From contig NC_016485.2 of the NCBI RefSeq assembly GCF_000227115.2, positions 906,025-970,024 on the forward strand: DNA of 64,000 nt, in the 5' to 3' direction. This DNA comes from Naumovozyma dairenensis CBS 421. Its lineage: Eukaryota > Ascomycota > Saccharomycetes > Saccharomycetales > Saccharomycetaceae. The notes beneath the pieces are model-generated. The model saw only the letters and a program-made list of their open reading frames with translations, did not search any database and was not told where the DNA came from. The position numbers were made by a program, and so were the translations under genes. Positions 10,098 to 20,412 of the stretch are shown here, piece by piece; position 1 is the first letter of the stretch; each line of letters opens with the position of its first letter.

Positions 10098-11606
10098 ATG
10101 GACGACCCTTCAACCTTAGGACATATCGAAATGGAAGATCTCATGCCAGCCGACGGACATACCAATGAACAAAAGAAAGAGAGTCCAGCGCAAGATGCAA
10201 CACCCTTAATGGGAGAAGCCAAAGCTGGTAAAAGTAGTAGCGACGATATTAATGCGCTCCCCTTGGAAGGTATGAGAGATGTCATCTGGAAAGACCATGT
10301 AATAAAAGTATATCCCTTAAATTATCAAAAGATACATATCGTAAGATGGCAAATCTTCGCAGGATTATTATTGTTCCTAGTATTTGGTCTCAACGATCAA
10401 ACAACAGGTTCGCTAATGCCCACTTTAGTGGAGGAGTATAACATTTCTCGCGTCAAGGTATCCACTATTTTCTTCCTTCAATTATTAGGCTATACGTTGG
10501 CATCCCTTTGTAACGAATGGGTACATCGTCTTGTCGGAACCAGAGGTGGTGTCATTATAGCCACATCAATATGTTTGATATTTTTTTCCATATTAGTTAG
10601 CAAACCTTCTAATTTTTATCTTTACCTGTTTTGTTACTTACCCCTGGGATTAGCGGTTGGAATATTAGATTCTCTAGGGAACGTGCTCATTGGAAATTTA
10701 GTCGTTCATAAAAATGAGTTTATGGGTCTAATGCATGCTGCTTATGGTGCTGCAGCAATGGTGACGCCTCCACTTGTTTCTCATTTTGTTGGAGCAAAGC
10801 ATTGGCCGTTGGTTTTTTTCATTCCATTAACAATATCTGCGATCGCTCTCATTATTGTTATACCCTCTTTTCGGTTTGAAACTGCAGTGAAATATGACTA
10901 TATCTGTCACGAGGAAGATGAAGTAAATGAAATGGGTGAAACCCCGTTGGAAGAAAATGCCTTGGACATTGAGAAAGTAGATGAAGCGAAGTTCCTTACG
11001 ATGTTACAAAAACCACCGGTATTATTATATGCTATTTTCCTTTTCCTTTATCTTGGTGCAGAAATTTCCACTGGTTCATGGTTATTCACATATCTTTTGG
11101 AAACGAAATCTGATAACAAAATATCCATGTCATATATTGTTGCATCGTATTGGATGGGATTAACTGTAGGTCGTTTATGTTTAGGATTTGTTTCTGATCG
11201 ATATTTCCCCAATGTTTATAGAGCAAATCGAGTTTATGCTTACTTGACTGTCTGTTGGTATACAGTCTTTGTTGTTGTTGGATTATTCCATTCCAATTCT
11301 AACTTTTATTTTGCGGTCTTATTCATTGTAATATTTCTTTGTGGTGTCTTTATTGGGCCTTTGTTTCCAAATGGAAGTATAGTTGCCTTACAAGTCTTAC
11401 CAAGGAGGTTACACATTAGTGGTATCGGTATCGCAGTAGCGGTAGGTGGCTGTGGAGGTGCTGCGTTACCTTATAGTGTAGGTGTTATCACTCATATAGC
11501 TGGCGTAGAATGGATCCCCTTTCTATGTTGGGCAATGGTTGTTTTAGTCACCTTGGTATGGTCATTGTATCCAAGATATATTCATGGCTATGATGAATTC
11601 TTATAG
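10098..11606 (+). CDS. BSC6: Bsc6-type MFS transporter-like membrane protein
   Basis: The 502-residue polytopic protein has a hydrophilic N-terminus (about 1-80) and roughly twelve hydrophobic segments split by an acidic central loop (about 268-295), the plan of the major facilitator superfamily. It sits where S. cerevisiae has BSC6 (YOL137W), whose length is similar and whose substrate is unknown. The S. cerevisiae name comes from stop-codon bypass. Here the stop is TAG followed by AGA AAG TAA, so readthrough would add only two residues, and no special readthrough context is evident. Substrate cannot be inferred. Confidence 0.82.
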   Translation: MDDPSTLGHIEMEDLMPADGHTNEQKKESPAQDATPLMGEAKAGKSSSDDINALPLEGMRDVIWKDHVIKVYPLNYQKIHIVRWQIFAGLLLFLVFGLNDQTTGSLMPTLVEEYNISRVKVSTIFFLQLLGYTLASLCNEWVHRLVGTRGGVIIATSICLIFFSILVSKPSNFYLYLFCYLPLGLAVGILDSLGNVLIGNLVVHKNEFMGLMHAAYGAAAMVTPPLVSHFVGAKHWPLVFFIPLTISAIALIIVIPSFRFETAVKYDYICHEEDEVNEMGETPLEENALDIEKVDEAKFLTMLQKPPVLLYAIFLFLYLGAEISTGSWLFTYLLETKSDNKISMSYIVASYWMGLTVGRLCLGFVSDRYFPNVYRANRVYAYLTVCWYTVFVVVGLFHSNSNFYFAVLFIVIFLCGVFIGPLFPNGSIVALQVLPRRLHISGIGIAVAVGGCGGAALPYSVGVITHIAGVEWIPFLCWAMVVLVTLVWSLYPRYIHGYDEFL

Positions 11607-12710
11607 AGAAAGTAATTTTACCATTATAAACAAACACACACATTGATATATCTATATATTCACTTATCGTCTACTAAAACGTACTTTATTGTTATTTTAT
11701 TCCATCTTTATGAATGGCTATTTTGTTCGAAGCAGGAAATCATTAATATCTTATAGATTTGGGTTAGTCATCTTTCGTCATTCAAATACATTAGATAGTG
11801 AAAGAAACCATTAGAAAAAGCCCAACATTCATGATGAATGACAGTATAGACAAAGACATATTAAATGCTTGAAAGCCAGGTAGCTGAAAGTCTGGTGTTC
11901 CCTCATTGATCGAGTTCCTATTTCCAGTACATACGAACAGTGTCTTTAACTTTAGATTCGGAATCTGCGTAGTAGCACCGAACATTCCTCTCGGAGATCT
12001 CACTGATTATGCGTAAATACAAAAGAAAGAAAGCTGCTTCTAAATGCGAGTTTTACCGATGTCCACTGCGTTTAACTTAGATTTACAGGTACTTATTTAA
12101 TTGAGCGAATCGGTCCTGATCATTTTTGGTTTTCTCAACTTGGACTTTAACATAACTATATCCCCCATTCCTCTCATAGGTTATATGGTCGTTGAGATGA
12201 GAATATTTTGCAGTTTTTACAATGAATTAATGCAATTAATTAAAAATATATACTTCATTGAATATTTATAACAGAGATCTTTCTTGGTCAAAAGTATCAA
12301 GAACTATATAACTCATGAGGGCTTATAATCGTGAGCTGGAGTAAAGAATGAAAAAAAGCCTGAATGCTTCTCCAACTTTATGAAAGCAGCCTTCTTCTTA
12401 GCCGTTTCTCCGGCCAATCTTTTCCACGTATGTAATGGATCAACCGCCTACGTATAATATAACAGTAGAAGTATTAAACCTATTATTGCTATCCGACATT
12501 ACTTTATTAGCACCAATAGTGGACTTTCCAGCCTGATCATCAAAAGAAAAGTTATTGGGGTCTCTAAAGAATTTTCTCATAACACCTTTTGGACCAATTA
12601 AGTTAGTTCTAGGATCCTCTCTGGTAAGAGTCACAAATTTGACCTTCAAAAGAAATCCACCTGTGTGGGGTCTTTCCAAAATTATCCAACCATATGTTTG
12701 AGTCAGCTAA

Positions 12711-12806
12711 ATATTGAGTGACCGAAAAGATTTCAAGGTTCTGCTCTTTTAGGGCATCTCTAACATTAAGCCCTCTAATAGCAAAATCCTAAAATGATTT
12801 ATCTTC
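12711..12806 (-). repeat. inverted repeat, left arm
   Basis: Read on the minus strand, this 96-base arm matches 13548-13645 on the plus strand at roughly 80% of positions by eye, with a 2-base length difference. Both arms translate to related peptides (ED.SF..DFAIR.L.VRD.L, with a stop inside this arm), so the source was probably coding. Confidence 0.75.
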
Positions 12807-13547
12807 GAAACCAAATAATTCCAATGAGAATTTGAAACTGTATTTACCAAAACGACTTTATGTCAAGGTTTGGTCTGTGGTATCCTCGCCGAAAAGAAGG
12901 CTAGTCTATTGTTGCTCACAAATGTGGTAACACATACAACAAGAAACACAAACAGGTGGAAAATGACAAGATGAATATGCCGCTACGATAGGTGGAAATA
13001 GTAATAGTGAATAATGTGTACTAGATACTATTGTCGAATGTTTATATTTTAATATATATTAAAATATTACCTCTACCTGAAGCAGTATCTGTGACCCACA
13101 AGCAGATCCAACGTCACTTTTCCCCTGTTTCTTTGTTGGTTTAGGAGCTACATTAAGACGCCTTCTATCTGTTATGGGGCCATTGACGGCTTTGTCAAAA
13201 TGGTCGTAGCAGGTACATGCTAATACTTTTGAATATTTAGGTCTGAGAGTATCAACAAAAGATGAAATAGCCTCGTCCCTTCGAACTCACAGTAGAGTCC
13301 TTCTCTTTTCTGGAAGTTATTTCTATATTCACTGGGATCAATTTATCCTCATTTTCAGAAGTATGCCTTCTGAGATCTTGCTGTTGATGTTTCACAATTA
13401 GTTGAAGTTCCCTTGTCATTCATTTCTTCACTTTCGACCATCTTTTTCTTGTTAATCTTTTTTTAATTTCTTGCTTGATTTGATTTTAGCCTTTTTTAAA
13501 TTCTTGCCATTGGATGAAGCAATGTCCAGATTGAAAGCCAAATAATG

Positions 13548-13645
13548 GAAGATGAATCATTTCGGGATTTTGCCATTAGAAGACTTGATGTAAGGGATGT
13601 TCTAAGAGAGGAAATAACCCTGAACTCTTTTCGGTTACTCAATAT
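13548..13645 (+). repeat. inverted repeat, right arm
   Basis: This is the plus-strand partner of the minus-strand arm at 12711-12806. The 2-base indel between them changes the frame, and the peptide read here runs into a stop at about 13667. It looks like a relic, not a functional gene. Confidence 0.75.
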
Positions 13646-13919
13646 CGGCGATATAGCGAGGAATTAGACATAAGTTCTTTGTTGTATTCTTGCATGGTCG
13701 ATGTAACTCGAAGGATTGTTGAAGTTTATCTAAGCGCCTTATCTATGTTAATATTAGTCTACAAAAAATTGTAGAAATAGTGAAACTTTTACGAAAGTTG
13801 AGATATTCTCTTAAAGAAACCTTGAAGAAATAAATACAGAGAAAAACTATAATACACCTGACGGTAACTAGACGCTTCATACATCATTTTCCATATACAT
13901 TACAACATATTAAGATAAA

Positions 13920-15452
13920 ATGGATCAACCGCAAAAGAAGTACGTGATACATCGTAGAACAGTCGATTTGAGTTCACCATACGCACGATTACAATTCAAC
14001 AAGAAGCATGGATTATCAACGATACCTACGATTGAGCCTGAAACATCATACGCCACGAATATAATGCCACCATCAGCATACAATAATGACTATAATATGC
14101 AACGGATTTTGAATGTACCGAGTAAATTTACTCATCTAAGTTCAAATAAGGTTAAACATGTAATTCCTGCGATTAAATGGACACCTGAAGGTAGGAGGTT
14201 AGTGGTAGCGACTTATAATGGTGAATTTTCACTTTGGAATGGGACATCATTCAATTTTGAAAGTTTGATGCAAGCTCATGATTCATCTGTTACCACTATG
14301 GAATATAGTCATGATGGTGATTGGATGATTAGTGGAGATTCTGATGGTATCATTAAAATTTGGCAAGCAAATTTCAATATGGTTAAAGAATTAGATGATG
14401 CACATACGGAATGTATTAGAGATGTGGCATTTAGTGGGAATGATTCGAAGTTTGTTAGTTGTTCTGATGATAATATTTTGAAAATTTGGAATTTTAGTAA
14501 TGGTAAATTGGAAAGAGTTTTATCCGGTCATCATTGGGATGTTAAAAGTTGTGATTGGCATCCAGAAATGGGGTTAATTATTTCTGCTTCTAAAGATAAT
14601 TTGATTAAATTATGGGATCCCAGATCAGGCAATTGTGTATCGACAATACTAAAATTTAAACACACCGTATTAAAGGTAAAATTTCAACCGACAGGTGGAA
14701 ATATGATAGCTGCAATTTCAAAGGATAAATCGTGTAGAGTATTTGATATAAGACATAGTATGAAGGAGTTATTATGTGTTAGAGATGAAGTAGACTATAT
14801 GACATTATTATGGAATCCAATAAATGAATCCATGTTTACAGTGGGGAATTATGATGGATCAATCAAACATTTTGATCTTCTACAAGATTTGACCAAACCA
14901 ACCCATGTGATACCGTACGCACATGATAAATGTGTAACTTCCTTATCATATAATCCTATGGGAAATATTTTAGCCAGTGCGTCCAAGGATAGAACTGTGA
15001 GATTTTGGACAAGAGCTAGCCCTATTGATCCTAATGCATATGATGATCCTACGTATAATAATGATAAGATAAATGGATGGTTCTTTGGTATCAATAATAA
15101 TATTAATGCTGTAAGGAATAAAACAGAACATGGTGTAGCCCCACCGGTACCGACGAACGATGATAATAATACTATATCAAAGATAAACGGTAATTTCATG
15201 ACAGGTGCAAATAATACGTTACTCATGCAAAACGGTAATAATAGAATGCAGATGAGTAATCATATTAATACTAATGGCGCGATGGTACCACCAGGGATGC
15301 CACCTTATACAATGAATATGAATATGCATACCCATATAAATACTGGTATGGATATGAGTAATACGCCTTTGAATACACCTGATATAGATTCCAAATTACC
15401 GGGACTGACACCAAAGACTAATAACTCGAGTGGATTACCAGGCCTTGGGTAA
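13920..15452 (+). CDS. PFS2: Pfs2, WD40 subunit of cleavage and polyadenylation factor
   Basis: Pfs2 is the scaffold WD40 protein of yeast CPF, the machine that cleaves and polyadenylates pre-mRNA (metazoan WDR33). The 510-residue protein begins with the family-typical YVIHRRTVDL..PYARLQF segment. It then has about seven WD repeats (about 90-375; GDSDGIIKIW, CSDDNILKIW, ASKDNLIKLWDPR, ASKDRTVRFW). The Asn/Met-rich tail ends in LPGLTPKT..SSGLPGLG. The tail is longer than in S. cerevisiae (465 residues). In S. cerevisiae this gene lies on the YNL track (YNL317W). It is convergent with PFK27. Confidence 0.95.
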   Translation: MDQPQKKYVIHRRTVDLSSPYARLQFNKKHGLSTIPTIEPETSYATNIMPPSAYNNDYNMQRILNVPSKFTHLSSNKVKHVIPAIKWTPEGRRLVVATYNGEFSLWNGTSFNFESLMQAHDSSVTTMEYSHDGDWMISGDSDGIIKIWQANFNMVKELDDAHTECIRDVAFSGNDSKFVSCSDDNILKIWNFSNGKLERVLSGHHWDVKSCDWHPEMGLIISASKDNLIKLWDPRSGNCVSTILKFKHTVLKVKFQPTGGNMIAAISKDKSCRVFDIRHSMKELLCVRDEVDYMTLLWNPINESMFTVGNYDGSIKHFDLLQDLTKPTHVIPYAHDKCVTSLSYNPMGNILASASKDRTVRFWTRASPIDPNAYDDPTYNNDKINGWFFGINNNINAVRNKTEHGVAPPVPTNDDNNTISKINGNFMTGANNTLLMQNGNNRMQMSNHINTNGAMVPPGMPPYTMNMNMHTHINTGMDMSNTPLNTPDIDSKLPGLTPKTNNSSGLPGLG

Positions 15453-15884
15453 GATTCTATGTATTATGAAGTAGCATACAAATAAATAATTATGGAGCAT
15501 ATTTATTTTATATAAAAAAGGGACGAGCATAACAAAAACTTTGAAAACAAAATTAGAAAATGGGAAAACAAAAAAGTGAAATAAAAATATATTTATATAT
15601 TAAAAATTATGGATATTAAGTATACTGAATTAAATTGATAGTAATAATACAATTTTTTTTTAGCGAAGATCTTCTATATCTTACTGCTTGATTATGTGGC
15701 AATGCTGGTCATCAAAGGGGAGGGTCATTAGTCATTAGTGTTATGGCGATGTATCTTTTCTTTTATCGTTGTCAAGTTTTTATAACAATTATGTTTTAAA
15801 GGAGGTGAGAGAGTGTGTTGTAGTTGTATTTACTTTTACTGTTTTTTTTCAGGAGGAGATGCAGTCAACGTCATTGAAGAAGGA
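15453..15884. other. PFS2-PFK27 convergent 3' region
   Basis: About 430 bp of AT-rich 3' sequence with several A- and T-tracts. No coding potential seen. Confidence 0.5.
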
Positions 15885-17336
15885 TTATTTATTACCAAAT
15901 AAATCCTTTAAATAATCATGGTTTACCACTTCGGATAAAACAGATAAATAGTTTAATTTTTTAGAATTATCCCAATTTATATTATCAACTCTTGCTGGTT
16001 GAATGAAATGTTGTGGGAATTCAATTGGTTGTTGTATTTCTTGTTCATTTTGGAAGAAATTATCAACTTTCTCGACATATAAATGGCCATATAATTGATT
16101 ATAATTTTGCACAAACGAAGAGATTAAGTTAATTAAAAAATGGATTCGTTGTGAGTTTGAATTTGTTGGAACTTTAGATAAATAATTATAATGATCTTTT
16201 TCAGGAATTAATTTTAAGCCAGCATCAATTATATTAAAATAGAATAAATTACAATCAGGAGTCTTTTCAATAATATGATTAAATTCATCTGTTGAGAAGG
16301 GAACGAACTGAGAATAATAATGTTTTAACCTCGAGGCAAAATCTTTGACAGCAAGATGGTATGGTTTATCAAAATAATCTTCATTGAATGATTTATTATG
16401 AATATTGAATTTAATAAAATTTGGATTTGAAGAAGTTACTTGTAGAACGATTGGAATTAGATTAAAATTGCTTGTTTGTTGATTATTAAATTCAAACAAA
16501 GTTTCAAAAATGAAATTTCTTCTTAGTACAGTTGAATTTGTAGCATCAAATATGCCTATATCACAAAAATCATTATTTAACTCATTTATTAATTTATTTA
16601 AAGTCAATTTTGCAAATTCTTCCTTTTTATTTGAGTTTTTAGGATTAAAGATATCGTCAGTGGAATTATTTGGTAAGTTCATGACTGTATTAAATCTTTT
16701 CTTACTCATAGCTCTTCTCATATCACCTGCATTAAATATTTCGATACGTAATGGTACACGATCATCGCTAGAGGTAAAGTTTTGAGAAATATATTCTACT
16801 AATTGTTTAGATATGGCCGATTTGCCAACTGCAGGTAAACCAATCATAATAATGACAAATTTGTTTGGAACATGAATTTGATGCGTTAATGTGTTACTAT
16901 TATTATTATTATTATGGATGTCGGCTGTGATATTTGTAGTATTATCAACAATATATGAATTTGTTGGTGTAATTGTTTCCATTTTTTGAGGGTAATTAAA
17001 AGTTAAATGTGATAAAGGAGATGGTTTTTGAATATCTTTAGTTTCAAAGTGAAGAGTATTATTAACCTTTGGAAGAAAGCATGGATCCTTCTCGATTTCA
17101 TCATTGTCATAATAATAAGATGAGTTGTTCATGAGATAATCCAATTTAGAATAGCTAGAATTATTGTACCCTTCTAGGGAAAATAAAGAGTTGCTAGATT
17201 GTTTGGATTTTGCAGTTTTACTGGTATTACTATCAACCGTGGAAAATACGTTTGTTGGAACAGTAGAGGTAATGGCGTTAGAAGTAGTCTCGTTATTAGG
17301 AGTTGTATTGTTATTGTTATTAATAATATGATCCAT
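15885..17336 (-). CDS. PFK27: 6-phosphofructo-2-kinase
   Basis: The enzyme makes fructose 2,6-bisphosphate from fructose 6-phosphate and ATP, the activator of glycolytic phosphofructokinase. In the 483-residue protein the kinase domain starts about residue 157, with the Walker A loop GLPAVGKS at 166-173 and the NAGDMRR and FDATN segments typical of the 6PF2K family. No fructose-2,6-bisphosphatase domain follows, which matches yeast Pfk27. The first ~155 residues are Asn/Ser/Thr-rich and explain the extra length over S. cerevisiae Pfk27 (397). Position between BSC6 and MED7 supports PFK27 over PFK26. Confidence 0.88.
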   Translation of the reverse strand: MDHIINNNNNTTPNNETTSNAITSTVPTNVFSTVDSNTSKTAKSKQSSNSLFSLEGYNNSSYSKLDYLMNNSSYYYDNDEIEKDPCFLPKVNNTLHFETKDIQKPSPLSHLTFNYPQKMETITPTNSYIVDNTTNITADIHNNNNNSNTLTHQIHVPNKFVIIMIGLPAVGKSAISKQLVEYISQNFTSSDDRVPLRIEIFNAGDMRRAMSKKRFNTVMNLPNNSTDDIFNPKNSNKKEEFAKLTLNKLINELNNDFCDIGIFDATNSTVLRRNFIFETLFEFNNQQTSNFNLIPIVLQVTSSNPNFIKFNIHNKSFNEDYFDKPYHLAVKDFASRLKHYYSQFVPFSTDEFNHIIEKTPDCNLFYFNIIDAGLKLIPEKDHYNYLSKVPTNSNSQRIHFLINLISSFVQNYNQLYGHLYVEKVDNFFQNEQEIQQPIEFPQHFIQPARVDNINWDNSKKLNYLSVLSEVVNHDYLKDLFGNK

Positions 17337-18684
17337 GGAAGCGTTATTGATAGTACTATTGTAATTGCTGTGAAGGTTTGTATTTTCTTGGGGTATAACA
17401 ATAAATAAAGATTAAATATTGCTTCCTCTTTCAGTACTTTGATATATACGGCTCCCTATTTTCGACGTTTCGTTTTTGTATATATATTCTGGAAAAAAAT
17501 TTCTTCGAAATATAAGGAAAACAATGAAGAACCTTTCGATTATTTATTTTCTTGGGACACTTTTTTTTTTCTCTTTAAATCAGCCTTGCACCACTTATAT
17601 TTTTGAAGTATTTATGTAAACAATGTTAATTAAACAGTCTTATTTTTTTTGCGATGTCTTTATTATTCTAATATGTATGTAGGTTTTTATTTCCATAATT
17701 CGATGGGTTTTCCTTTATAAAAAAGAAAAATGTCCCAGGCACCGACACACTCCGTGCACCACACCCATTGTTGCTGTCAAAAATTATGGCGGGGAACTTT
17801 ATTCCGAAACAATAAAACCCGCTCCGAACGGCAAACACAAACACAAACAGAAATGTTTACCCCAACTACTTACTTACCTAGTTACTTGAATTGATTATTT
17901 AATCTATATGCCTACATACAGATATACAAGCATTGTTAACTTTCCTGAAATACATATATATATATATTCCACTAAACTCAGTTATGTTTTATACTGCCTC
18001 TGTCTTTGTTTCAATTTGTAAGCGCCTCCACGAAGGCAGGAAGAACCGTCATTTTTAATTAGTAGTTTGCGAGAAAATTTGCATCCCTCCTATCAAAATG
18101 ATAAATCTTTTCAACGAAAATGAGCCATCTTTTAACTTGCCTTTCTATAATTTCATGTATAATGAAAAAGAAAGCTTCGAACCGGTGACCAAAAACAGCG
18201 GCGTTCGATTTCTTTATATTAGATAAAGTAGACAGCCTATTTGTATGTTTGGGCAGCATAGGTTCCCGTACATTGTTGGCCATTTGTCAGCGCTTCATTA
18301 ATTATCGTGAATCATTGCAATTCAAGCATTTATTAATTCTATTTAGTCTATATAAGTCATGAATATTATATGTATTCTGCGTAAATAAAATGTCGTTAGT
18401 TTTGCGTCACCTGCGTCATTTCGATTGTTCTGATGTGTGAAAAGCTTCGAATTCTCCCAATGGCCGCTCACACGGTCCGTCTCTCACTCAGTCCAGGTAG
18501 ACAAGCTCGTTGCTAATAATACCAACGATGAAGATAACGTTAATTCATTAAAACAAATGAATAAGTCAATCAGGGTATAGCGGCTATTTTTATATTGTTG
18601 CTCTAATGTCTCTTTGAGTAAAAAAAAAAATAAACTTGCAATTCTTGGCATTTATTAATGTAGATAAGACGAGGATTATTTTTG
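17337..18684. other. PFK27 upstream / MED7 downstream region
   Basis: This 1.35-kb stretch has no supported gene. It contains poly-T tracts and AT-rich DNA, and must include the PFK27 promoter. A TTCGAACC word near 18177 resembles a tRNA B box but no tRNA fold surrounds it. Confidence 0.5.
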
Positions 18685-19328
18685 TCACAGATTTTCTGCT
18701 ATTTTGGCCAATTTTTCTCGAACACCTTGACAGACAGCTTCAATCTCTTCGATTTCTTTCTTTTTATATTCCACTTGTTCTTCTAGTAACATAATCAATG
18801 ATTCTCTTGATTGATGAGGCCTATATTCATTCAATAAATGATGGATATTAACTAATATAGTTCGAATATTTTCCATCTTTTTTCATAAAGTTCTGGATTT
18901 ATACTCAATATACCAATCAATTCCAAATAATTTAATAGTAAAGATTTTAACAATTTTCTCGATTCTTCAATTTTGTATTGATAATTCATTGGCCCACCAA
19001 TCTCATTAGACGTCTTATATAACTGGGTAATGCCCATACTTCCTAAATCTGGTAATTGATCCTTAACTTGCCATATATTGCCAAATGCTCGATATTGTTG
19101 AGTTCGTGGCATTTCAGGTGGGATTAAAAAATCTAACTCACTTGTAATCGTTTCCGTATCATCATTGGTGTCCTTATTCGCATCAATTTCCTCGATTGTG
19201 CCGGATTTCTTTAGTTTCTGATATTCAGGTAGTTTGCTTAAATTTTCTTCTGTGAAGAATTTAATATATGGTGGCGGAGGTGGATACAAAGATCCAAAGG
19301 CATTAGCATCTTCGTTATTCCCAGACAT
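18685..19328 (-). CDS. MED7: Mediator subunit Med7, interrupted by one frameshift
   Basis: Med7 is a middle-module subunit of the RNA polymerase II Mediator complex and is essential in S. cerevisiae. The N-terminal part (19328 to about 18884) has the family hallmarks [29 protein letters not shown] and [20 protein letters not shown]. It then runs off frame to a TAG at 18852. The C-terminal part ([19 protein letters not shown], then a coiled coil) continues in the -1 frame to 18685. The break falls at a run of six A on the coding strand (18878-18883). Seven A would give a continuous 214-residue protein, close to the usual 222. I treat it as a gene with a probable one-base sequence error. It is divergent from HRT1. 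Confidence 0.88.
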
Positions 19329-19647
19329 TACTAACCCTTGTTTTTTGTACTGCAGAAGCTCTAACAAAAAGTTATGTAATTCACTTTGTTAACTTGGTTT
19401 CATGAGCAATTGGTTTATATTGGAACAAGTAGAAACTTCTTAATTAACGTTATGTTATTTTTCACGTTACCGTATAAAACGCCAAATTATAGCAATAAAA
19501 ATTACGGAATAAAAAAATATCAAAATATAAAGGTGATGAAGATCGATATATTGGCTGGATCACCCAGGAAACAGCTTATAGAAGTAATAGTACTAAGCAT
19601 TATCGAAATATACACCGATAACAGAGAGAAGTATATAGAAGCAAATA
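19329..19647. other. divergent promoter between MED7 and HRT1
   Basis: About 320 bp shared by two divergent genes, as in S. cerevisiae. I see no confident motif. Confidence 0.5.
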
Positions 19648-20019
19648 ATGAGTGAACCTGATAAGATGGAAGTAGATTCGGAAAACATAACACCTGCTCC
19701 ATTAGAACAACAACTAGTACCTGAAGAAGAACAAAAGCAAACTCAAAGGAAAAGATTTGAGATTAAAAAATGGACTGCTGTAGCATTCTGGTCATGGGAT
19801 ATTGCAGTGGATAACTGTGCCATTTGTAGAAATCATATTATGGAACCATGTATTGAATGTCAACCGAAAGCTATGACTGATACCGATAATGAATGTGTTG
19901 CCGCGTGGGGGGTCTGTAATCATGCTTTCCATTTACATTGTATCAATAAATGGATCCAAACAAGAGATGCTTGTCCACTAGATAATCAACCTTGGCAACT
20001 AGCAAGATGTGGAAGATAA
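19648..20019 (+). CDS. HRT1: RING-H2 subunit of SCF ubiquitin ligases (Rbx1/Roc1)
   Basis: The 123-residue protein is the RING-box component that docks on cullins such as Cdc53 and recruits the E2 Cdc34. After an acidic N-terminus, the cullin-binding strand [18 protein letters not shown] is followed by the zinc-ligand series Cys57, Cys60, Cys68, Cys71, Cys83, Cys90, His92, His95, Cys98 and Cys109. This is the three-zinc RING-H2 pattern of Rbx1. It ends in WQLARCGR. The length equals that of the yeast protein and the gene is intact. Confidence 0.97.
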   Translation: MSEPDKMEVDSENITPAPLEQQLVPEEEQKQTQRKRFEIKKWTAVAFWSWDIAVDNCAICRNHIMEPCIECQPKAMTDTDNECVAAWGVCNHAFHLHCINKWIQTRDACPLDNQPWQLARCGR

Positions 20020-20412
20020 GATAGCCGTCATGAGAAAATCCTTTGCAACTAGAAACCTTAAAACAGAAGATGCTAAAAAAAAGAATTGAAAAGCTGTCGT
20101 AACCCCTTTTGTTTTGATTATCAAATGGTGTCTTCGTAAGACGTATTTTCATACCTTACAAGTCTTATTCATTTTAAAAAAAGGCCCAATAGGCATGTGC
20201 ATATATAATTTTAATGCCATTTCTTTTTGATCGAACCATATTACACATCAAGTATTGTGTCCCAATTCCTAAAGACATAATTTTAAAAATGCGTACAACA
20301 TACATGTATAATAAATAGACTATAAATAAAGTCTGATAGTAGAAAATAATACAATATATATATAGATATATATATATATTTTCCCTTACTTTCTGTATGC
20401 AAAAATTCGTCT
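20020..20412. other. HRT1-EMW1 convergent 3' region
   Basis: About 390 bp of AT-rich sequence with a (TA)n run near 20355-20380. No gene seen. Confidence 0.5.

Larger units (their letters stand above)
11607..13919. pseudogene. decayed coding sequence between BSC6 and PFS2
   Basis: This 2.3-kb stretch is far longer than typical intergenic DNA here and is not random. On the minus strand several stop-free pieces look protein-like but are broken by stops and frame changes. One covers 13059-13277 (about 72 residues, Lys/Arg-rich at its end). Others lie at 12440-12679 and around 12700-12860, and a further Lys-rich piece sits near 13430-13500. No piece has a convincing start and full domain. I could not assign the pieces to a family. 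A diverged inverted repeat within the region (12711-12806 against 13548-13645) suggests duplicated relics of one gene. The PFS2 promoter must lie in the last few hundred bases. Confidence 0.45.

Noticed and set aside
11598..11615. Stop-codon readthrough of BSC6
   Set aside because: Readthrough would add only two residues before TAA and the bases after TAG are not the strong bypass context.
18160..18300. Possible tRNA on the minus strand because of GGTTCGAAGC
   Set aside because: No A box at the right distance and no acceptor-stem pairing. The rest does not fold as a cloverleaf.
18876..18892. Programmed -1 frameshift in MED7
   Set aside because: The A-run does not form the X-XXY-YYZ slippery heptamer in the reading frame used, and Med7 genes in relatives are uninterrupted as far as I recall. 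A one-base sequence error is simpler.
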